Shown piece by piece: positions 47,579 to 56,297 of a DNA stretch of 64,000 bases; the stretch's first letter is position 1, and each line of letters starts with the position of its first letter. The stretch is from the NCBI RefSeq assembly GCF_932526225.1, contig NC_064038.1, positions 7,997,070 to 8,061,069 of the forward strand, in the 5' to 3' direction. A program made the position numbers and the translations under genes. The notes beneath the pieces are model-generated. The model did not search any database and was not told the DNA's origin. It saw nothing but the letters and a program-made list of their open reading frames with translations. Source of the stretch: Nematostella vectensis. Its lineage: Eukaryota; Cnidaria; Anthozoa; Actiniaria; Edwardsiidae.

Positions 47579-48042
47579 CCTACAACCGCCGAACGGCTAC
47601 TTTGGCTCCCAAAAGACATGCTATTTGTAAACAAAACTATAAAGCATAAGAAAATAAGATAGATAGGCATTCTAAATCACTCTGATATGTCATAACTGGT
47701 ATGTAGCCAAATCCGATAATAAACGTCCCGTGGGGATACTGCAATGGCATACAAATCCCTTTTTGTTCTTTCGGGGATTGTCAGATTTTTATCAGAAAAC
47801 TCACCCCCTCCAGCCCTCCTCCACTCCCCCCTCGCCTCCCCCCCCCCCCTGGGTACCCCTGGGTATGGGCCTGATGTTCTTGGCATGTTCTTAAAATTTT
47901 GTGAAATCGCTGGACGTTCTAATAAAAAAGGATCTTATAAAAAAAAGAGTGTACCGCTCTATCTCTATTTGTGCAACATTAGCGAGATTGACCGGCACTT
48001 ATATCGTTATGTACCGGGAAGCGAGAAAGGGTTTTCTCTCGT

Positions 48043-48588
48043 ACGTTATTCGGACACACGCTACGAACTGTCTATGGACGTTATTCGGACACACACTACG
48101 AACTGTATATGATATGGACGTTATTCGGACACACACGCTAAGACCTGTCTATGGACGTTATTCGGACGCACGCGCTAAGACCTGTCTATGGACGTTATTC
48201 GGACACACGCGCTAAGACCTGTCTATGGACGTTATTCGGACACACGCTACGAACTGTCTATGGACGTTACTCGGACACACGCTACGAACTGTCTATGGAC
48301 GTTATTCGGACACACACTACGAACTGTCTATGGACGTTATTTGGACACACGCTACGAACTGTCTATGGACGTTATTCGGACACACGCTACGAACTGTCTA
48401 TGGACGTTATTCGGACACACGCTACGAACTGTCTATGGACGTTATTCGGATACACGCTACGAACTGTCTATGGACGTTATTTGGACACACGCTACGAACT
48501 GTCTATGGACGTTATTTGGACACACGCTACGAACTTTCTATGGACGTTATTCGGACACACACGCTACGAACTTTCTATGGACGTTATA
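48043..48588. repeat. 35-bp minisatellite array 2, about 15 units
   Basis: Same unit as 28461-31346 in the same orientation. It has a private 37-bp variant (CACACGCGCTAAGACCTGTC) in its first third. The sequence after it (48855-48960) resembles that after array 1 (31370-31480): TCCCAAACTTCCTT, ACGAACGAT/AGAACGAT, AAACGCTCTGTT. Confidence 0.95.
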
Positions 48589-49459
48589 GGTGTTTCAGGC
48601 GCGTACAAAGAATCGGCCAAGTGGGGGGGAGGTGCAGTTTTCATATGGAAAAAGAGATGGTATTTTTTCAATAAGAAATGACCTTCATTTGGTCAAAAAC
48701 CGTGGTGGGAGCGCGTTAACTCGCCTGGTACTGGTTCACAATTTGGAAATTTCTAGTCTAATGTTCCTATTTTATCATTCAGTGGACATGGCTACCGCAC
48801 TTCGTGTTTGAGAATTGAGAAAGTTTTGTGAACCGAGGTTGGGATTTGTTCAGCAGGATTTCATTTTCAAATGAAATCCCAAACTTCCTTAAAGTATAGA
48901 ATAAAGCGTGTACTCAACAAAACGAACGATGACAAACGCTCTGTTCTGTTTTTCTTATCCCGTTTGCCGTCACCTTATTCGGGATTGTTAGGAACCAAAG
49001 GATTCACACATTCGAAAAATAAAACATTTCCGACAAGTCCCAAACAGTTGCGTCCCCAGGATTAGCCAAGGGGGTGGGGGGTGAGCAGTCATAGGTATCA
49101 TATGGAAAATCATATTGAAGATGCATTTGAAGATTTCTTTATAAGAAATGACCCACGATGCGCGGTCACCCTGCGCACCCCCTGTGTGCGCCTACTGTCA
49201 AATGCATTGAGAGCCGGCTAGCAGGCTATGTTTTCTCTCGTTTTATCTTCTAGGTAATGCAATAATTTTAGACATTGCTCTTGATTCAAGCCTGTCAGGT
49301 GAGATCACTTGACATGTCTAAAATTCGTGTTTACACCAAGAACCGAGTCTTTGTGATTTTTTTCTATTTTGGGATGTTTAGCAGTAGATTGTAAACCATT
49401 ATACAAAGAATGAGAGGTAAGCCTTATGAGCGATAGTAGTAAAGAGGGCTGCTATAGGC

Positions 49460-49625
49460 GACATAGGCGACAAAACAGCCCTAATGCGCATGCGTGGTTC
49501 GGTGACGTCACGGATGGCGTGAGCCAATAGGGTAAACGGATTCTAGGCGACAAAATACCCCGCGGCGTGACGCGAAAAACACGTCTGGCGTGAGCCAATG
49601 GGGTACACGGATTCTAGGCGACTAT
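49460..49625. repeat. subterminal direct repeats of the Polinton
   Basis: GGCGTGAGCCAATAGGGTAA + ACGGATTCTAGGCGAC near 49516 is repeated near 49586 with two changes. TAGGCGACA also occurs twice just before, at 49456-49475. Such subterminal repeats are placed where replication or integrase binding sites would be expected; no function is shown. Confidence 0.8.
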
Positions 49626-49712
49626 TGTGGATTACTGGTGCGTGATGTGTGACGGGTCAGGGATTGGCTGGAGCGCGCGCGACGTCACGGTGACGTCAAC
49701 CCAATAAAAAAG

Positions 49713-49719
49713 CATATAA
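49713..49719 (+). promoter_or_regulatory. TATA-like box of the leftmost Polinton gene
   Basis: CATATAA, in the context AATAAAAAAGCATATAACGG, lies 37 bp before the first ATG at 49756. That spacing matches the TATA boxes on the other strand. Confidence 0.5.
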
Positions 49720-49755
49720 CGGAAGCGGTGGAAGAGAAAAGGCCACCACCAGCGT

Positions 49756-50444
49756 ATGGCGGGACCAAGTGGTTTCTACAGAAACCCTTACATCGCGTGG
49801 TATCTACGACAACAACATGCAGATATCGAAGGACGACAAGTGCAGCTGGAACCCGTGGGACGAGTTGGTGCTCCCACCCCCCACCATTCGTCAGAAAAAG
49901 GAAGCGGTGCAACGCAACGTGCAAGAGTGGCTGGAGTCTACAGGTGCAAGAGGATGCCAACAAGCCAAAATGCCGGGACATGAACTGCGATGTATGTGCC
50001 CCGCGACAGTGGTTGGAGCCTACAGAGAAGCGGGAGGGGCGAGAGGTGACCAACAAGCTAAGATGCCGGGACATGAACTGCGAGATATGTGCCAGTGCCG
50101 AACGTCGGCCCAAGCCCAAGTACGATGTCGAGACGGTCCAAATCGAGACGGGGGGAACGAAGGATCCCCCGAAGGAGTCTTTGAAGAGGGAGATGACTTT
50201 TAGTCTGGACGAGCTCAAGGCCAACTTGAATATGATCATCGACCCTTGGCATTCCCAATTGGAGGAGACCAAAGAGCTGAAGGAGTACATGGCTGCCCAT
50301 GAAGCTAAAGTCTATGGCGATCCAGCCAACGACGTGGTGGATGGAAAGTCTACCAACACGGTTGGGGAAGGTACTTGTGCACTTTCCCCACCGCCTCCGT
50401 CACCGCCACCCCTTTCTATGCAAAGAGGCGGGGTATTTCCACCA
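49756..50444 (+). pseudogene. leftmost Polinton gene, cysteine-motif protein, frameshifted
   Basis: Three overlapping frames carry a protein-like signal in sequence: MAGPSGFYRNPYIAWYLRQQ from 49756; then KCSWNPWDELVLPPPTIRQK in the next frame; then from about 49930 a third frame with two copies of CRDMNC(D/E)(V/I)C, KPKYDVETVQIETGG and a proline-rich tail. The two cysteine motifs come from an imperfect tandem duplication of about 85-90 bp (49928-50098) that starts TGGCTGGAG / TGGTTGGAG. At least two frame changes are needed, so this copy is broken, or the parts are separate small ORFs. I do not recognise the family. Confidence 0.5.
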
Positions 50445-50454
50445 TGACGATAGA

Positions 50455-50952
50455 ATGGAGGGACAGTGTTTTACCTTACCAGTGAGATACCGGGATCTCA
50501 CTTTGGGGGACCGGGGAGCGGCGAACTACGTCACTCAACATGTCACCGGTATGAGATTCGACGCAGCACCAAGGGGGAGTGTCCCCCTTAGTCGTCTTGA
50601 ATCCATCGTCAAGGATTGGTACGACTGGTACGGTCAAGGGGGGATCGTGGGGTACAAAGGTGGCAGCGTGGAGCGCGACATTTTACTGAAACTGGGCATC
50701 CCTCTTGTGAACTTGGAGGAGTTTGATTGCCCCAAGTACGAGGAATTGTACGGGAGGTACAGCGTATCGTGCAAGGGTTTCATCGCAAGGGCCCGCGAGG
50801 AGGACTGTGGGCATCACACCTACTGTGTGGACTCCAGTGCTCTTGTGCACTGCTCCAAAGCGGAGGTCTTCCTCTTTGGCCAGTGGTTGAGAGGCAAACA
50901 GCAGGCAGCGAGATGGGGGGCCAGTTGGAAAAGTGATGAGTTAGCTAGGTAG
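50455..50952 (+). CDS. conserved Polinton-associated protein, unknown function
   Basis: 165 codons from MEGQCFTLPVRYRD; this start is taken because the upstream part of the frame overlaps the previous gene and lacks a matching pattern. The distinctive part is GYKGGSVERDILLKLGIPLV, then NLEEFDCPKYEEL and a C-terminal CGHHTYCVDSSALVHCSKAEV with FGQWL. I recall the KGG-x-E-RD ... NLE-x-F-CPK ... CGxH ... HC pattern from other invertebrate virus-like elements, sometimes linked to a nuclease fold, but I cannot confirm that. The Cys/His set could bind metal. It is convergent with the minus-strand genes and shares a polyadenylation region with the first of them. Confidence 0.7.
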   Translation: MEGQCFTLPVRYRDLTLGDRGAANYVTQHVTGMRFDAAPRGSVPLSRLESIVKDWYDWYGQGGIVGYKGGSVERDILLKLGIPLVNLEEFDCPKYEELYGRYSVSCKGFIARAREEDCGHHTYCVDSSALVHCSKAEVFLFGQWLRGKQQAARWGASWKSDELAR

Positions 50953-50993
50953 TGGGAGAGCAAGTAACGAGACAACATGTGTAAAAAAGAAGT

Positions 50994-51010
50994 TTTTTAA
51001 TAAAAAACAT
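50994..51010. terminator. bidirectional polyadenylation signal
   Basis: TTTTTTAATAAAAAACATT holds AATAAA on the plus strand, 40-odd bp after the stop at 50952, and ATTAAA on the minus strand, about 15 bp after the stop at 51026. It would serve the two convergent genes. Confidence 0.6.
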
Positions 51011-51025
51011 TACAGTGTCACAGTG

Positions 51026-51574
51026 TCACAGTTCGAGCCAGGGCTGCTGCAGCTTAGCGATGCGCGACGACTTGCGTGGTTTTACAGGGCTGGGGCTTGG
51101 TGACGGGAGTGTGGGTGACGGCGTCGGTGGTGACAATGGCGGCCTTGATGCACCTTTTTTAGTACGGTCTTCAGGGTACTGCGGTAGGTGGGGGGGGGGT
51201 GGTGTGAGTGCCCCCGACGGTCCTGCCATGTCCCTCCTAGGACTGATTGGTGTGACGGGGGTAGCTGGGGTTGCAGGGGTGAGCGGACGGGCGAAGTAGT
51301 TTGATCCTTTTGGTGGCGCTCTGCCCCCACCCCCTGTGTTTCGGGCTTGGTTCATCCAGTTGAGCCATTGGTTGGACGTTTGATTGTAGAGGCGTATTTT
51401 TTTGTGTGCCGACAAGTTCGGGTTGTCCAAGATGGCACGCATCTCTTTGTCCAATCGATCCACAATCTGCAGCTCCGGCGTCATGGCTGCACTTTCCCTT
51501 GTCATGAGCAGATCCAGCATGTGCTGGGGGACCATGGCCATACGGTAGGCCCCCCCTTTTTGGGATGTTGACAT
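51026..51574 (-). CDS. Polinton protein with conserved N-terminal domain and Pro-rich tail
   Basis: 182 codons. The N-terminal half has MAMVPQHMLDLLM, IVDRLDKEMRAIL and KIRLYNQTSNQWLNWM, a helical pattern (VPQ ... LD-x-EM-x-IL ... LYNQ) that I recall from small proteins of other Polintons. The C-terminal half is disordered, rich in Pro/Ser/Thr, and ends KSSRIAKLQQPWLEL. It has its own TATA box at 51620-51629, 46 bp upstream. Function unknown; a virion-associated role is an inference from its place among capsid genes. Confidence 0.72.
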   Translation of the reverse strand: MSTSQKGGAYRMAMVPQHMLDLLMTRESAAMTPELQIVDRLDKEMRAILDNPNLSAHKKIRLYNQTSNQWLNWMNQARNTGGGGRAPPKGSNYFARPLTPATPATPVTPISPRRDMAGPSGALTPPPPHLPQYPEDRTKKGASRPPLSPPTPSPTLPSPSPSPVKPRKSSRIAKLQQPWLEL

Positions 51575-51619
51575 GACTAACCTCTTGATTGGACTGGGTG
51601 GGTGGTGTGCCCAGGCGCT

Positions 51620-51629
51620 CTATTTATAG
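51620..51629 (-). promoter_or_regulatory. TATA box CTATAAATAG
   Basis: Exact CTATAAATAG on the minus strand, 46 bp before the ATG at 51574. The same ten bases occur before the next two genes. Confidence 0.75.
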
Positions 51630-51660
51630 CGTCCACGCCTCATATTTTACTGATGAGTTT

Positions 51661-51993
51661 TCAAAACAGTTTTCCCCCTAACCCCCCTGCCAGGGTGCCC
51701 AGTAAGAGGGGGATGGCTAGCGCACCGCCTCGCTGGCTCGTGATAGCCTTTCGCCGTACCTTAGCAGGTATTTTTTTGTTGGCCAGCGTCCGAAACCGAC
51801 GTTTGTGTGCCGCCAGTTTTCTCTTCTGAGCTGTTGAGAGGGGAATGGTACCGTGCAATAAGTTCTTGGCCACTTCACCCAGAGCGTTCACTTGCTCTCC
51901 GGAGGTGTGGCGCAAAATTTCAAGTCTTTGTCTACCTCGGGCGTTCTTGAGGCGTTCTAGAAACGCAGCGTTCCTCCTCATTCGGCGCGACAT
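51661..51993 (-). CDS. small basic Polinton protein with hydrophobic Gly-rich tail
   Basis: 110 codons. It starts MSRRMRRNAAFLERLKNARG, has EVAKNLLHGTIPLSTAQKRK and a basic segment AAHKRRFRTLANKKIPAKVR, and ends QRGGALAIPLLLGTLAGGLG. I recall the combination FLxxLxxA...NLLxGxxPLSxxQKxxLxxHKxxLRxLA...QxGG plus a glycine/leucine tail from other Polintons and related viruses. The basic part suits DNA binding and the tail suits membrane contact, in the manner of adenovirus minor core proteins, but that is inference. A TATA box lies 33 bp upstream. Confidence 0.75.
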   Translation of the reverse strand: MSRRMRRNAAFLERLKNARGRQRLEILRHTSGEQVNALGEVAKNLLHGTIPLSTAQKRKLAAHKRRFRTLANKKIPAKVRRKAITSQRGGALAIPLLLGTLAGGLGGKLF

Positions 51994-52025
51994 GACGGAC
52001 TGGTGTGAGGGGGAGGGGTTTAGCG

Positions 52026-52035
52026 CTATTTATAG
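52026..52035 (-). promoter_or_regulatory. TATA box CTATAAATAG
   Basis: Exact copy on the minus strand, 33 bp before the ATG at 51993. It begins only 3 bp beyond the stop of the 56-codon gene upstream. Confidence 0.78.
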
Positions 52036-52037
52036 AG

Positions 52038-52208
52038 TCACTGGATCCCACACGCTTTCTTTATGTACCGGTTACCGCCTCGCTGGCTCGTGGTGCCCCT
52101 TTGTCGGACCATAGCTGCTGGTTTTTCGTTTGCCAGCGGTCGTCTCCTACGTTTGCGTCGCCCTCCCCCAAGATTTCTCTTCTTTCTGGACTGTCGGTTA
52201 CCTCTCAT
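52038..52208 (-). CDS. very small Arg/Lys-rich protein, 56 aa
   Basis: MRGNRQSRKKRNLGGGRRKR and then RRRP open a 56-residue, strongly basic reading frame. Its ATG overlaps the stop of the preceding basic gene as ATGA. Such protamine-like proteins fit a DNA-condensing core role like adenovirus VII or mu. The DNA around 52075-52195 is loosely similar to 51720-51840, so it may have arisen from the same gene family. Size and lack of a clear family keep confidence moderate. Confidence 0.5.
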   Translation of the reverse strand: MRGNRQSRKKRNLGGGRRKRRRRPLANEKPAAMVRQRGTTSQRGGNRYIKKACGIQ

Positions 52209-52390
52209 AGTTTGACGAGGTCGGACACCTTCTTTCTACCTCTCGCACCCACCCAACCGTTGGCTAAGACGTCACCAACTTTCAAGAGGGTTTCTTTTTT
52301 GACTTTGGGTAATCCGCGTCCTCTTTGGGTGTAACGTCTCTTGGTGCGTCTCCTCTTAACACGACGTGTCCTTCGCGTTCGGCCTGCCAT
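52205..52390 (-). CDS. basic core-like protein, 61 aa
   Basis: It begins MAGRTRRTRRVKRRRTKRRY and ends VGARGRKKVSDLVKL. It is highly basic at the N-terminus with a less charged tail (KKETLLKVGDVLANGWV), the plan of an adenovirus-type core protein. A TATA box lies 34 bp upstream. It overlaps the next small basic gene by four bases (ATGA), suggesting one transcript for both. Confidence 0.7.
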   Translation of the reverse strand: MAGRTRRTRRVKRRRTKRRYTQRGRGLPKVKKETLLKVGDVLANGWVGARGRKKVSDLVKL

Positions 52391-52423
52391 AGTAGACTGA
52401 TGGGCTTGGCGCGGGGGTGGTTT

Positions 52424-52433
52424 CTATTTATAG
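52424..52433 (-). promoter_or_regulatory. TATA box CTATAAATAG
   Basis: Exact copy on the minus strand, 34 bp before the ATG at 52390. Confidence 0.78.
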
Positions 52434-52625
52434 GGTCACACCCACATTGTTCTCCATCCGGCTTCATTGAGGTTGCCAGCACCGCCCCCAACTTGATTGT
52501 TATTGTCCACACGACGGGTGGTAACGCAATTGGATTTGGTGACATTGGTGCCATCGGCACGACGCGTTTTGCGGGTAACGCATTTTCTTGTTGTTGTTGT
52601 GGTGGTGGCTCTCCCCCTGCCTCTT

Positions 52626-53447
52626 CTACCCCCTCGCCCCCCTCTCCCCCCCTCTACCACCACTCCCACCACCACCACCACCACGACGCGGACGACGACG
52701 ACGCCGCACCACCGACGACGCTGTGGAGGGTGTGCTGGGTGTGGAGATTGAGGGGGAAGAAGGGGAGGAGGAGGAGGAGGAGTGGAACGAGGGTGGCCCT
52801 GGCATCTCTAGGGGGTCCTGTTCCGAGAAGGAAGAGGAGTCCTGAGTGAACACCCCCGACGTCGATGCGGTAGGCCCCGACGAGAATGACGAGAATGACG
52901 AGAATGACCCCAAGCTAGGGGTTCGTGGAGGTGTGAGTATAGGGGAGTCGGCGCCTACTATGCCAGGTGGGGCGCGAAGACGTCCCATGGCGCTGCCTGC
53001 TCTGCCCGGTACCCTCACCCTTCGTCTTCGCCTTGGGGTTTCCGGGTCGCTGTGTACCCGCCCAGGGGTGTAAGAGGGTGACGTGGGGGGTAACTCAATG
53101 ACACGGCTGGGGCGGGGAGAGGAAGAAGAAGAAGAAGAAGAAAGCGGTGAAAGCGTCGCTGCTCGAGGTGTCGACGCTAGAAACGATGATGGCACCGATG
53201 ACAATGATGATGATGATGAGGAGTGTCTCGAGGCGATGGGGCTAATGCCTTCAGGGGGTGTGGGTGGTGTCAACCCATGGCGTTCGTTGTACCGGCGTAG
53301 GACATTGTAGCGTCTCCTTTCCACTTCCAGCCTAGCAAGACCCCGCGCCATGGGGCGGACTGGGGGCAAGTCGGGTGGTGGGGGTGTCACCGCTCTCGAT
53401 CTCCCCCTGCTCCCTCTACCTCTTCTTCCTCGGCCTGACATGGTCAA
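52626..53447 (-). CDS. Ser/Arg/Gly-rich disordered protein
   Basis: 273 codons of low-complexity sequence: MTMSGRGRRGRGSRGRSRAV at the start, a short ordered-looking block VRPMARGLARLEVERRRYNV, long serine runs, PRRRRRVRVPGRAG, and a glycine/arginine tail. ATG at 53447 or the second one at 53441 (33 bp from the TATA box) could be used. The start overlaps the ATPase 3' end by about 32 bp. Near 52680 a second frame continues with RGRGRATTTTTTRKCVTRKT to 52436, so the C-terminus may have been changed by a frameshift. It is probably a virion or core protein, with no recognisable family. Confidence 0.6.
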   Translation of the reverse strand: MTMSGRGRRGRGSRGRSRAVTPPPPDLPPVRPMARGLARLEVERRRYNVLRRYNERHGLTPPTPPEGISPIASRHSSSSSSLSSVPSSFLASTPRAATLSPLSSSSSSSSPRPSRVIELPPTSPSYTPGRVHSDPETPRRRRRVRVPGRAGSAMGRLRAPPGIVGADSPILTPPRTPSLGSFSSFSSFSSGPTASTSGVFTQDSSSFSEQDPLEMPGPPSFHSSSSSSPSSPSISTPSTPSTASSVVRRRRRPRRGGGGGGSGGRGGERGARG

Positions 53448-54147
53448 CTGAGGGGCGGGATCGCTTTCGTCGGCTATTTATGGGGATGGGTGCCATAGCG
53501 TCTCCAAGTGTCATGGGGTCCTCGGACAGATAGACATCCAAGGGGAAGTCGTTGGGTAAGACGTTCGACCGAAGGCGCAGGTTATCGGGGGTACTCTGGT
53601 GAAAGTCCATCACCAAATAACCGTAGGGTTTCAGGGTGGCTTGGTTGTAGGCGCTCATGGCGTATTGGACTTCATTCGGAAACGCTTGCTGGGCTAGTAC
53701 CCGTATTCCCAACTTGTTCCTTGGGTCTTTGAATAGCACAAGGCTGTTGATCGACGCCGTGCGTGATTTTCCCCCAGGGAATAGGTTCTGGGAGAGAAAT
53801 ATGGTCGTGACGTCGTGGTGGTGGGATTCCCGGGTGAAGATATTTATCGCCTTATCGATCTCATCCATCAAATCGTCGATGATGAGCAACCCTGGGGTGT
53901 CGTGTTTCCCAAACACTTTGGTTACCGTGTCAGGGATCCCTTTGTGGAAATCCAACCCTAACTCCTTCTTCATCTTGTCGTAGGCAGGTTGCCAGACACT
54001 GAAACAGTAGACTATCTTTTTGAAGGGGGTATCGAACGCCCGAGGGGCCTGCCTTATCAAGTTGGTTACCCATGTGGTTTTTCCGCACTGACTTGGCCCC
54101 GTCACCTGGATGGCACAGGGGCAATGGAACCGTCGGTCCAACTCCAT
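53416..54147 (-). CDS. Polinton packaging ATPase (FtsK/A32-like)
   Basis: 243 codons from MELDRRFHCPCAIQVTGPSQ. I chose this ATG because it is about 45 bp after a TATA-like box and just before the domain; the frame stays open further upstream. Walker A is GPSQCGKTT at residues 17-25, Walker B LLIIDDLMDE at 87-96, followed by TTIFLSQNLFPGG, typical of A32-type DNA-packaging ATPases. It would pump the element DNA into the capsid. The C-terminus is basic (RPRKKR). It is intact, with all key motifs present. Confidence 0.9.
   Translation of the reverse strand: MELDRRFHCPCAIQVTGPSQCGKTTWVTNLIRQAPRAFDTPFKKIVYCFSVWQPAYDKMKKELGLDFHKGIPDTVTKVFGKHDTPGLLIIDDLMDEIDKAINIFTRESHHHDVTTIFLSQNLFPGGKSRTASINSLVLFKDPRNKLGIRVLAQQAFPNEVQYAMSAYNQATLKPYGYLVMDFHQSTPDNLRLRSNVLPNDFPLDVYLSEDPMTLGDAMAPIPINSRRKRSRPSVDHVRPRKKR
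53474..53482 (-). promoter_or_regulatory. TATA box CATAAATAG
   Basis: One-base variant of the shared motif, 27-33 bp before the two possible starts of the Ser-rich gene. It lies inside the 3' coding part of the ATPase. Confidence 0.7.
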
Positions 54148-54188
54148 CTCTTTCCATCCATGTAAGTGACACCCCCAACGCTTTTCAA

Positions 54189-54200
54189 CGGTTATATATA
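54189..54200 (-). promoter_or_regulatory. TATA-like box of the ATPase gene
   Basis: TATATATAACCG on the minus strand, 42-53 bp before the chosen ATG at 54147. It differs from the CTATAAATAG form of the neighbours. Confidence 0.55.
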
Positions 54201-54259
54201 CATACGGGAGGGGGTATGGGAAAAAAGACACCCATACACACAGGATACCCAAACTATGT

Positions 54260-54265
54260 TTTATT
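54260..54265 (-). terminator. polyadenylation signal after the protease gene
   Basis: AATAAA on the minus strand, 32-37 bp downstream of the protease stop at 54297. Confidence 0.65.
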
Positions 54266-54296
54266 ATTAACCCTTCTAAACGGTTACAATGCTTTT

Positions 54297-54821
54297 TTAT
54301 TGGCAGACTATACACTGTTGCTCCAGACAGCTCTGGCGGAAAGAGCACCGGGCATGGGGTCTCCCATAATGCGGTGGTGGCTTCTCGTAGAATGTGTTTG
54401 ACATAAACCTTGCTACGTTTTCATCGTTCCATTTGTGGCGGACGGAGAACTTGTTGACAATTTGGTTCAACGAGTGTCCCCGGACACGGTGATACAGGAA
54501 GTACAGGCAATACTGTCCACACAAGGCTGAGCTCAACGCTTGGACGCGTTGTGTGTTAATCACCGTCCGAGGTCGTAGGGAACAGAATTCTACCATCACT
54601 TGCCCATAGGCCTCGGGTCCATACCCAAAACTGTCGAACCATTCACAACACTCTGGGGTGAAGACGGCTGCTAGCCAATGGGTGCCAGGTTCGTGGCTAG
54701 GGTCAGTGTTCAAAATGTACGCAGCGTAGCCAAAGCCGTTGTTTGGGATGGCTTTAGGTAAGTGGTCTGAAGGCAACACCCCTTCGAAGATGGGTTCAAT
54801 GCAACAATCGCTGAGGGCCAT
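54297..54821 (-). CDS. Polinton cysteine protease (adenain-like)
   Basis: About 174 codons from MALSDCCIEP. The order matches adenovirus-type proteases that mature capsid proteins: His48 in GTHWLA, Asp63 in WFDSFGYGPEAY, Gln94 in RVQALSS and Cys101 in ALCGQYC. The frame is open upstream to 54878 but that part looks non-coding. A neighbouring frame reads MSTQELEP just before, which resembles the usual adenain start, so the very N-terminus may have suffered a one-base shift. It sits between ATPase and major capsid, as in many Polintons. Confidence 0.88.
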   Translation of the reverse strand: MALSDCCIEPIFEGVLPSDHLPKAIPNNGFGYAAYILNTDPSHEPGTHWLAAVFTPECCEWFDSFGYGPEAYGQVMVEFCSLRPRTVINTQRVQALSSALCGQYCLYFLYHRVRGHSLNQIVNKFSVRHKWNDENVARFMSNTFYEKPPPHYGRPHARCSFRQSCLEQQCIVCQ

Positions 54822-54905
54822 GGTTCCAGCTCCTGCGTGGACATGGCTTCCCTGAGGAAACGCAAAGATTTTTCCCATCCGTCATCCATGGCTTCTTTGA
54901 TTTCT

Positions 54906-56214
54906 TCACCCTTGGATGTCGTACATGATGTTGCGTGCCCTGTCGATTTCCATGTTGTTGTTGAACTCCCCGTACAGCACAACCGTCAACGCACGTGGGG
55001 TGTCTTGACTGAAGGTCAGCTCCAGGGACACGTTGCCTTTATACTGGGGCTGGATGAAGCCTGGCGCAGCGTTCCCGGCAGGGGTGAGGTCGTACACCAT
55101 AAGTCCATACCCGTTAAAGAACTCATCGCGGGAGATGTTCAGCCCTTTGTTCTTGGCCGCCCCGTTCACTCCGTCGTGCAGCCTATAGTATTGATCACTC
55201 CGGTCAGCCCCCGTGGTTTTGACGTTCTTGTAGGGTGTCTCGGTGCCATCCACGTGCAGCGCAATTTGGGTGATGTCGTGGAAATGGAAATTGTAGGGGT
55301 TCTGTTCGTAATGCCCCACAAAGGCAGAGTTAAGGACGACACCAAACACCACGCGTTTCGGGACGAGTCCATTGAACAGATTGTCGAACCTCACGTTCCG
55401 TACTCCCCTCGGCACCAGCTCTGTTTTGACCACAGCCGTGGTGGTGGGGTACTTGGCCAAGGTGTAGTTCATCAGGTGTTCAGCGTGCGCTGTGGCGACA
55501 TCGACGGCCGGGGTGATTTGGTAGAGACGCAGTTCAGGGTTTCGGATGATGACAAATTTTCCACCACCCAAACTCGGCTTTGTGCAAGTCGAAGCGGAGT
55601 TTCATGGAAACACCATTGAGCAAGTACCTCCCGGATTGCATGACGTCCACCTCGAGAGGGATGATGAGCCCAACTTCCTGGCTCCGCGCTGTGTAACTGA
55701 CACGTTTGTTCAACCCCAGGTTGGTGGCACCCTCTCCAGTTACCTCGTGAGCGTCCATGCTCCCCGCGGTGTCTTTGTGCCAAAGCCCCAGTCGCAAGTA
55801 CGACTCTTGACTTTCTTGAGGGTGGCTAAGCACGTTTTTAATGTAGCATTTGTACGGGTAAGAATCCGATTGCAGGGTGACAACTCGGTTGTTCAATTCA
55901 AGACCAGCCTGTTTGATCATGGAAGCGACAGGGTTGTTTACAAAGGCGGCGGCTTCGCCATTCCCGAGGTTGTCACCGTTGGCTTTGGTGATTTTCACCT
56001 TGAGTTTGACGTGGGCCCTTTTGAGATCGACGTAGTCGGTCAGGGGGTGGATGTTCCATTCGATATGGTCTGAACCTTGGTCGCTAGGGAGGTAAGTGAC
56101 GTAATGTCCCTTTTCCGCCGCCACATCGGTGGCTGGTGATGTGAATAGACTCATGCCCGCATTGGCCACCTTTTGTGACCCCGGGAGGACGGTGGGCACC
56201 GTGTGGATGCTCAT
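54906..56214 (-). pseudogene. Polinton major capsid protein (F54H12.2-like), one frameshift
   Basis: The start MSIHTVPTVLPGSQKVANAG at 56214 runs to about 55560, and the protein continues in another frame to the stop at 54906, about 436 codons in all. Family blocks are WNIHPLTDYVDLKRAHVKLK, NNPVASMIKQAGLELNNRVV, YPYKCYIKNVLSH and RYLLNGVSMKLRF, and after the break LPKR-type VPKRVVFG, NISRDEFFNGYGLMVYDLTP and LTVVLYGEFNNNMEIDRARN. It is the double-jelly-roll (PY, hexon-like) class. The shift falls in the stretch coding for WWKIC / GGGKFVII near 55550-55570. Apart from this it looks well preserved; a single-base sequencing error cannot be excluded. Confidence 0.85.
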
Positions 56215-56297
56215 GGTGACGAGGACCTTCTCGTGGCGCAGGTGAACGTGGAAATGAGGGAGCTATGGGCGCTGCGCCTGGTTTTATCTTTTCTCTC

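Larger units (their letters stand above)
46261..49442. other. intergenic between the right arm and the Polinton; repeats only
   Basis: It holds the second copy of the dispersed repeat, a G/C tract, the small 35-bp array and related repeat tails (48600-48680 and 49050-49150 share CATATGGAAAA and ATAAGAAATGACC). No gene recognised. Confidence 0.6.

Noticed and set aside
53930-54178. Second start region for the ATPase and other overlapping frames
   Set aside because: They lie in shadow frames of the Walker-motif gene and carry no motifs.
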